The notes beneath the pieces were generated by a model. It was not told where the DNA came from. It worked only from the letters and a program-made list of their open reading frames with translations, and did no database searches. Shown piece after piece: positions 56,796-64,000 of a stretch of DNA of 64,000 nucleotides. This stretch comes from Saccharum officinarum (taxonomy: Eukaryota > Streptophyta > Magnoliopsida > Poales > Poaceae). A program made the translations under genes and the position numbers. The stretch's first letter is position 1. Each line of letters opens with the position of its first letter. Location: contig CM036191.1 in assembly GCA_020631735.1 (NCBI GenBank), positions 40,345,335 to 40,409,334 on the forward strand. The letters are read 5' to 3'.

Positions 56796-59350
56796 TGTCA
56801 CACCCAAAATTTCCTATTTTGGGTTGTGCATGAAAAACACTAAATAAAGTAAATGATTTCAATATTTGAATAAATTTATTAGTTAAGTTAAGTTGCTGCT
56901 AATTTAAATATAGAAAATTGTGGTTTTAAACTTTTTCATATTAATTTGATAATGTGGTGTTTGTGTGATGCTTGTATTTGGTGTTGGTGAGTGCTATTAT
57001 TTTCAAAATACCATAGGACGATGATTACTTCTCATCGAAAAACTTTTTGGCATTTTCTGGATTTAAAATTTCAATTTCCGTGAACTTAATCTTTTCTATT
57101 GATCTTTTCATTAATCTTTCCATGAGCCCAAACTTATTTGGTTGAGTTTCTTATCTCTCCAAGAGTCTCCAGGATTTTTCCCGTGATTTTTCTGAGCTCC
57201 GGACTATTTTTCACGGCCAAAAAGGTAATTCTAGATTTTCTGCAATTATTTTTATTCGCGGAATTAAAATAATCCCAAAATTTAGAAAATCCAAAAAGTT
57301 TCCAAACTCTACGACTATATATATGCCGGCGTAGCCCTCGACGCCCTGGTTTCAGAAGTACAACCCTTATCGCGAGCCGCCGCTCGTAGCTCTCTCCACC
57401 TCTCGCCGAAGTTCTGCATCTACAGCTTGCGTTCCGGCAAACTCTTCGACGAGCTTTTCCGGCCAAACCGTCGCGTCCCGACGCCAGCCACCACCACCGA
57501 GAGGCAGCCCTCGTCGTTCTCTACACCGTGGTATATTCGTTTGTGCGAATCCATCGCCGTTTCATCGAGTTCCGATCTCATCTTGCTTCTCTCTGGCGAA
57601 GTTCCACCATGGCTGACCGGAGCTCCTCCAAACCCAAGGTAGAAGATGATACTATTTACAGTTTTGCCACTAAACTTGTTTTGATCGTAAAATCTTTGTT
57701 TTAACTGCGATTTGACCCGTTCAAGTTGCGTTAGGTTCGTATTTGCGAGCTCTACATGTTAGTATAGCTGTACAGTAGGTTTGGAAATTTTATTTTTCGA
57801 GTTTATATTAAAGTAATTATTTATCTATAGGAAATCTTAGAAAATTCATAACTTTCACGTTTTAAATCTGAATTTCGTGATCTTTACGTCTATGTGATCA
57901 TAGTAACCTGTAGAAGAGTTTTACAAACTTTTTATACTGTTTTACAACTGTTGGTGTACTGTTTTAATTATGTCTCTTTGTTTGCTTCGTGTATGATTGC
58001 TCGGATGATTGTGTGTTGATGCTTGATGATCGAGTATAGACGGTGAGCAGTTTCCTGACGATCAGGAGTATTATTTTGAGCCAAACCAGCAGTATCGTCA
58101 GGAAAGCTTTGATCAAGGCAAGTATAACATGGGATCATCCTTGTTACCTATTCACTGAAATTATCATACATATGCATGTGTCTTACTTGACAACCTTAGA
58201 GATTATAACTTAGTGATTGTTACCTTGATTCCTTGTCAACCTTGGGGATGCATTTGGGTAGCTATTGCTAGTGCTTAATTATGAACAATGATCTTGTAAT
58301 TTGATTAATGGATTAAGCAATCAACCTTTAATGATGATTTTATTTACTGTTGAAAAGGGGGCTAGAGCATATGGGTTATTTTGATGCTCTGATTTCTCTC
58401 CATAAGGACTTATCTGTACGTGATTTATCTGGGACATACAGTACAACTGTGAGGGCTATATGGCTCTGGCTTTAGTTGTTTAAGAGATATTTTCTAGCTT
58501 GTTAGTGGTTTTCTTAAATGGCGTAAGAATGGCTTGCCACGTTGGGTGTAGGACAGCCTCTAGTCTATGAGTATAGCAGAGAAGGAATTGTGCCATTTGA
58601 AAAAGGGGTTCCTACATCTGCCTGCCGAGTGAATCTAATGGCCCTAACTTGTTAGACGAACTTTTGAATGGCTTTATATGGTTTTCGATGTTCTGGGCCT
58701 TGCAAACCCATGCATTTGGAAATCATGACTCACAGTGAAAGTGTACACATCTGCGCAGAGTTAAAAACTAGTATACTAGCCGTGCCCATGGATACGGGCG
58801 GCCTTGGAACATCTACAGATAGATGATCACCATTGTTGTATCATGCTTAATTACTGTTGATATTATTATGCTCATGTTAATGCTATTCATTATCCTAATT
58901 ACAATTGATCATTGATTCATTAATGGGATTTGGTTTACCTTGATGCTACTCAATTGCTAAATATATAATAAATAAAAGCTAAATGCAGTCAAACAGTGTC
59001 TAGCCTTTTGAGCCTCATGAACCCTGTGTTATACTTGTTGAGTTCGACATGGACTCACTCTTGCTATTTCCCCAACACCCTAGTGTGTAGTAAGGTGTTG
59101 CTCAGAAGAAGGATGAAGTCTTTTCAGAAGTGTTTGGCATACGGAGCCACCAGTCAGCCGTCCCTGAGAAGAATGGAGCCTGAAGTTTAGTCACCGTTCC
59201 GCGATACTCTGATGTAAGTGTTAATATAGCTATGTGTACGTTATATAATAACATTGTTTCTGATACTTTTTTCATTCTGACATATGTGTGGACTTCTTGG
59301 GCACACATATGATTAGCCTGGTTTTGTTCTTTAGAAAACCGGATGTGACA
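56796..59350 (+). repeat. Solo LTR (2555 bp)
   Basis: Starts TGTCACACCCAAAATTTCC and ends CCGGATGTGACA, so the termini are inverted (TGTCAC...GTGACA). The flanks TCTTG (56791-56795) and CCTTG (59351-59355) match in four of five bases, the expected 5-bp duplication with one change. No internal sequence and no second LTR adjoin it, so it is a recombined solo LTR. Its second half (from 57652) is shared with 28777-30222. Confidence 0.75.
57315..57324 (+). promoter_or_regulatory. LTR TATA box
   Basis: CTATATATAT ahead of a GC-rich leader-like stretch inside the solo LTR. Confidence 0.5.
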
Positions 59351-59367
59351 CCTTGATAACATCGGCA

Positions 59368-59480
59368 TCTACGCCTAGAATTGCACGGTACCAACGAACA
59401 GCTCAATGCAAAAAAGACGTTTTGTTTCTTTCAGCCTTGGAATTGGATTGTCCAAAACATAGCGCCCATCCGGTTGGCCA
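59368..59480. repeat. Paralogue of the block upstream of gene D
   Basis: See 48254-48374. Here the sequence continues past the break point as CGGTTGGCCAGCCCATTG. Confidence 0.8.
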
Positions 59481-59561
59481 GCCCATTGTTTGTTACTGTA
59501 ATTAGAGGTGTTATTGTTATGTGCATTTTTCCTAATGTTGTAGTTACTCGCATCTTCAATA

Positions 59562-59790
59562 ATCCCTCCTTCCTATAATATAGTGAATTCCAGAAATTTT
59601 AACACAATTTAAGGGAATCCTCAAATAACTCATGTACCCATAGATTAATACCAATTAAGGTGTTTCTCCTCAAATTATGATTTCTGTTTGATAAACTTTG
59701 CCAGACTTAGGCATTGACACCTGTGGAATGAACTATATTTCATTAAAAATTTTAGAAGCCACACTACACCATATTTTAGGATGGAGGGAG
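59562..59790. mobile_element. Stowaway-type MITE (229 bp)
   Basis: Left ATCCCTCCTTCCTATAATAT and right (reverse complement) CTCCCTCCATCCTAAAATAT are inverted ends of the Stowaway/Tc1-mariner type. TA flanks at 59560-59561 and 59791-59792. Confidence 0.75.
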
Positions 59791-60829
59791 TAAACTACAT
59801 TCGTATGGATACATATTTATCAGTTTAAGTATGTTTATATACTCATTTTAAGATACTCCAAATCTTACAATGTGAATTTTTCAAAAGAGCTCATATTTTT
59901 AATATATTATTAATAGTACTATCATAGTAGTATACAAAGTAAGTATAACCATATAATCTATGTATATTTGCATACTTGACATACATACATTGTGGTGAAC
60001 ACATATCCCACTGCCACCAACCGCCCCCATCACTCACTCTCTCGTCTCGCCGCCACCAGAGCGAATCACTTGTAGCTCGCATAGCTGCAAGGATGGCAAC
60101 GGCAAGGCCTTGGTCTAAGCCAAAGGGAATATTTGTTTTGTAGTTTGATGGATTTGCTTCTAGGATACCAAAAGCTTCCAATGGTTCCTCAAGTTAAAAA
60201 ACTTAGAAATTTCTATACAAAAAGAGGTCATTCATTTGGTATATTTCGGTCACTAAAAATAATAGCCATCAGATTTATCTATTCCTTTAAAGTAAAGTTC
60301 ATACCATAGCCTAAATTATACACCTCTAACAATATTAACTAAATAACCAAAACTAAACCCCTAAATCAATATATCTATTACCCATCCCAGTCACCATGAT
60401 AATATCAATCTATCATCGAGCCATGCTCACCATAGCGTCCTCGCCCTCACGTAGATCCAAGATAGGGCCACCAGAGGGGCGGGGCATTGGGCAAGGGCAT
60501 CGATAGAGGTACCACGAGGTGAGAGTGGTGTTGTCTTGTGTTGGGGACAGTGTGAGAGATAGATGGGCGAGTGAGGATAGGTGGGCTAGGGTTTTGTGGC
60601 TTGAACCGGTGGTGCAAACAAAGCCGAGTTTCACCGTCGGTTCATAACACAAACCGATGGTGAAGATGTTTTTTACCACTGGTCCTATTATGAATAGGCA
60701 GTGATATATGAGCACTGAATATTTTAATAGAACTAGTGATTTGTGTCATCATGAACTATTTAACCCATTGTCACCTCTCAGCAATCTATGGCTAGAATTG
60801 CTAAACTGAGCAATAACTCAGTTGGTTAG
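59791..60829. other. No gene recognised
   Basis: 60220-60410 is the repeat paired with 56590-56795. 60600-60680 has CACTA-like GAACCGGTGG / AACCGATGGTGAAG words. The last 25 bases (AACTCAGTTGGTTAG) look like a tRNA D-arm and abut the LTR. Confidence 0.35.
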
Positions 60830-62361
60830 TGTTGACACCTCTAACGCCACCTAAGCTAGGTTATCATCCCCAGCATGACACTAAAGGTGCTGGTACTAAA
60901 ATATGCAAATGCTCCTCTGAAATAAATATGAAATCCACAAGCGCACAAATAATACCGATGTAGCATTTTAACCGAGAGTAATCTAGGTATCATTATTTAT
61001 ATTTTTACCACTGGGAAGGGATGCTAAGGACAATGAGCAATGAGCATCACTGCACGTGATAATGGAGAGCATAACCATGTCTTTATCTATCTTCTCATAT
61101 AGGGTAAGTGTCACAAGATAAATAATATGTATATAAATAATAAAGCATAAATGGTAAGCACATAGCCACATATAATAATAAACATCTCAATAGATTACTC
61201 TAAGTATATAGTACTAGCATGGATTAGGACGAACTATAAGGATAAATCCTAAGTTATTCTAACTATAAGGTCAAAGCATACGATGACTAGTGCAATTACA
61301 CTTGGCAATCATGGCAAAAAAGGTTATATCTACGCATAGTGATATTACTAAGGAAGATATAGAACATAGCCGTCACTTTCCTATAATAGTTGTGCTCTGC
61401 CTGCCCTATACTCGGGAGGTGGACTACAAAGGCCTCAACAGGACTGTCACTCCCGCGATCTACCACATGGTTCAGAATATAGGGTGCAATCGCAGGTAAA
61501 TACGGTATAGGCACCACGCCTACACAATGTTTACCACTCACCCATGATATCAATGAGCAAGCGCTATACGATCCTATACTTAAATATAATTCTGATCGAA
61601 CTATGCCAAGCATATAATCAAAGTATACTAAGAACAATATAATTGAGAACATAATAAAATAGAGCAGAGTCATATCCAATATGATAGAATAGACTAAAGT
61701 CATATTCATAGAAAATGATGAAATATAAGAATAAATACAAAAGTAGGAGAGAATTACCAAGTATTCTCTTGACAGATCCGGAAACCAAGCAATGCTTGCC
61801 TCCTTCTAGTTCTAATCCTATGTAGCTATGCTAAACTAGAGATCTAATTGAGATAGTGGCTCTAGGGCTTCTCTAAATGGAACGAGATGAATGAATTGAA
61901 TGAAATTAGGGTTTCTCCTGGGGCTAGGGGTCTTGCTTATATAGCCCTCTAGGAAGCACCACAACCGTTGTATCAAACTGACCTTGATGAATGATTATTA
62001 TTGATCCTCAAAGGTGGTGGAGGCATGATCTAGGAGCTTGGCCCTCATTGGCCACCTGGGTGGGGCAGGCGCCCAGGCCAGGGGCGGCTGCCCCACCTGC
62101 CTGGCCTGTGGGCCCTCCCCTCTTGGGGGGATCTTCTCGAGTCTTATATAGTATTCTTTTTCATAGTATGGTCGATTTCTCTCTATATAAATCTGACATG
62201 TGGATCTCCTTTGGTTCTTTCCTAATAACCCCCTGCAGAAATAGATATTTACCAAAACTCGTGGAATTCTGTCAGTATAACCTCTATATCTAGATAGTAT
62301 TTATATTTAGATCGTTTCTCATGCTATGTTGATGGTTAAAAATGATACTTATCTATCAACA
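60830..62361 (-). repeat. 3' LTR of a minus-strand LTR retrotransposon (1532 bp)
   Basis: Minus strand begins TGTTGATAGATAAG at 62361 and ends AGGTGTCAACA at 60830. A purine tract stands immediately before it, which fixes it as the 3' LTR of a minus-strand element. A TATATAAG box and a leader starting near CCTAATTTCATTCAATTC support it. The superfamily cannot be settled from the LTR alone. Confidence 0.8.
61935..61945 (-). promoter_or_regulatory. LTR TATA box
   Basis: GGCTATATAAGC on the minus strand, in the middle of the LTR as expected for U3/R. Confidence 0.65.
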
Positions 62362-62378
62362 AACTCCCCCAAGCTTAC
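62362..62378 (-). other. Polypurine tract
   Basis: Minus strand GTAAGCTTGGGGGAGTT directly precedes the LTR start, the plus-strand priming site of reverse transcription. Confidence 0.75.
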
Positions 62379-64000
62379 CTTTTGCTCGTCCCTGAGCAAA
62401 GATAGACTTAGTGATGGATCAGGAGATGCTACAATACTTTCATGCCTCATAGGTACGCATGCGTTCAAACAAGAACTCTCCTCCGGATTAGAGTGAACTA
62501 TTCTGATGAAAAACTCACTCATATTACCTTCCACCATGGGGCTTGTAGCCGTCACTTGGGTCTTGAGCAGTTGAAAGACAGAACGGTCAAGTCAAGCGCC
62601 ATGTTTCAAGCTCTTTGATCAACTATTATTCCGGAGTTTTGCAAGATTTTCAAAATAAAACTCAGAGATTCCTATGTATGACCCTTTTAAGTCTCTCTTT
62701 TGTGGTATTTTTGGATCCTCTCCAAGACATTTATGGTGTATGCCTTTTCTCTCCTCTCAAAATATGTGGTATTTTTGGTTACATCGTAATATTATGCCTT
62801 CTCTCTCTCACCCTACATCTAATAGACTTATGTGGAGTTCATAGGTAGGGAGACAACGAAACATATATTGCATAATCAAAACTATGGATCCAAAAGAACG
62901 AGTCATAATGTCAAATCAAGATATGCATGTGTATGGGTTGTATGGTAGATGGTGGTAAATGGATGAGTAGATAATAGAATAGAAGTGGTTATAAGGGGGT
63001 AAAGGGATGATGATGGTGAATACTTAGCTCTTTTGAGAAATTTCTCATATACCTCTCTTAGAAACTTAAAGACTTTGAGAAGAACTTGGGCTGCTAAATC
63101 TCTCTTTATTTCTGAGTGGGACATTTTTCCTCTCTTTTTTCTTTTCTTTTTCTTCTTCTTTTTTGATAGAGTACTCAAGCTCATTTTGGAACATAATAAC
63201 AAGAGGTAACATAACTGGATGTTTGGGGCTTTATTGGCTAGCAAGGGATAAAATTGATGATAGGAATATTTTTGGGAAGTTCACTCCCAGTGTAAGACTA
63301 GAACTATTTTCTGGGTGGATCTGGATGGGATATATGTGAATTCGTACTTACAGGGTAGAAGCAGAATATATGGGTGGATATGGATGCGTACTTCCAGGGT
63401 AGAAGCAACATATATATATAGAGTGTATAGGTGGATCTTAATTTTAACCGCATAACCAATTCCTAAGGATCGACACAGCCTGACCATACTCAATGCTCAC
63501 AAATAGTAAATATGAATGTAAGGCTTTCTAATCTATAAGCATGTGTCTGGCTGTGGTAGAAATTCAAACTCTCGTCATACAGAAACTCATCATGTAGCAA
63601 ATTAATTTTCAAAAGATAAATTCTCCAGAACTCTAGTATCTCTAGGAACATGATAGACAGCAGCTCAAAACCTTCCCATATCATATCCGTCAACTACCTA
63701 GACTTAGATCAAGCATTCGCTACCCATAAGTTTAGATTTAGAGCAAATCTTACATCAAAACCATTGTATCCAAAACTCGGGAGAGTTCGAGGTTGAAAAC
63801 TAGGTACTTAAAAGGAATTACGGCAGAGCAACTATTCATCATTTCCATATAAGAGTTTATTCTAGGTGTTCACTTAGCAATATGAAACTTAGCATACTCT
63901 CCTATATTTATTAAAATTAAAGATTATACAGAAAACATATATATGTATATAAGAAAACATTTATTTGGGTTTCTATAGGTTATGCATCTTTTTTTATTTC
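62379..64000 (-). mobile_element. Internal 3' non-coding end of the minus-strand LTR element
   Basis: About 1.6 kb with no coding frame on either strand, continuing beyond the right edge. It contains a short A/G-rich stretch on the minus strand at 63125-63165 and a GGGTGGATATGGATGCGTAC-type local duplication at 63310-63420 (units around CTTCCAGGGTAGAAGCA and CTTACAGGGTAGAAGCA). By position it is the spacer between pol and the 3' LTR; pol itself is outside the window. Confidence 0.6.

Noticed and set aside
1..64000. CRISPR arrays, bacterial operons, rRNA or bona fide tRNA genes
   Set aside because: None seen; regular spaced repeats are absent and the only tRNA-like structure is the SINE head.

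Overview
This is a nuclear window from a plant, almost certainly a grass. It is dense with nested transposable elements: LTR retrotransposons of Ty3/gypsy type, at least one further LTR element, two or three L1-type LINEs, hAT, Stowaway, CACTA-like and Mutator-like DNA elements, and a tRNA-derived SINE. There are no bacterial-style operons and no intact conventional host gene. Placement in the panicoid grasses (sorghum/sugarcane-like) is an inference from repeat style, not a measured result.

Layout. 1-8786: two nested minus-strand gypsy elements. A young element (5' LTR 2919-3669, open 960-codon gag running off the left edge) sits in the RNase H part of an older, broken element (gag to RT, LTR 8175-8786). 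8792-9315: a hAT-type MITE with an exact 8-bp target duplication. 10.7-12.2 kb: a gene-like fragment. 12.3-14.5 kb: a TIR element. 14.8-15.4 kb: a frameshifted lipoxygenase fragment. 15.4-18.8 kb: a minus-strand LTR. 18.8-27.5 kb: copy A of a duplicated segment. 27.5-30.2 kb: an LTR inserted at the end of copy A. 31.2-41.2 kb: copy B. 41.2-46.3 kb: copy C. 46.3-48.4 kb: partial copy D. 48.4-50.9 kb: another LTR. 51.2-54.5 kb: a LINE. 55.35-55.53 kb: a SINE. 56.8-59.35 kb: a solo LTR. 60.8-64 kb: the 3' LTR and internal end of a further minus-strand LTR element.

The most interesting structure is the composite module repeated as A, B, C and partly D between about 22 and 48 kb. Its blocks are: (i) a minus-strand gene resembling the protease plus GAG-pre-integrase part of a Ty1/copia polyprotein, best preserved in D and decayed in C and A; (ii) exon pieces, with flanking intron, of the SnRK1 regulatory subunit gene KIN-beta-gamma/SNF4; (iii) a GC-rich block; and (iv) in A and C only, a CACTA-like element. 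Because the copies are paralogous, several insertions can be read against an empty site (hAT in D versus C, two small MITEs in the Mutator-like repeat at 35 kb versus 19 kb). One homologous position holds a different microsatellite in each copy.

I see no evidence that any of these pieces makes a functional protein. Best candidates for coding capacity are the gag at the left edge (open, partial) and the copia-like gene D (one frameshift).
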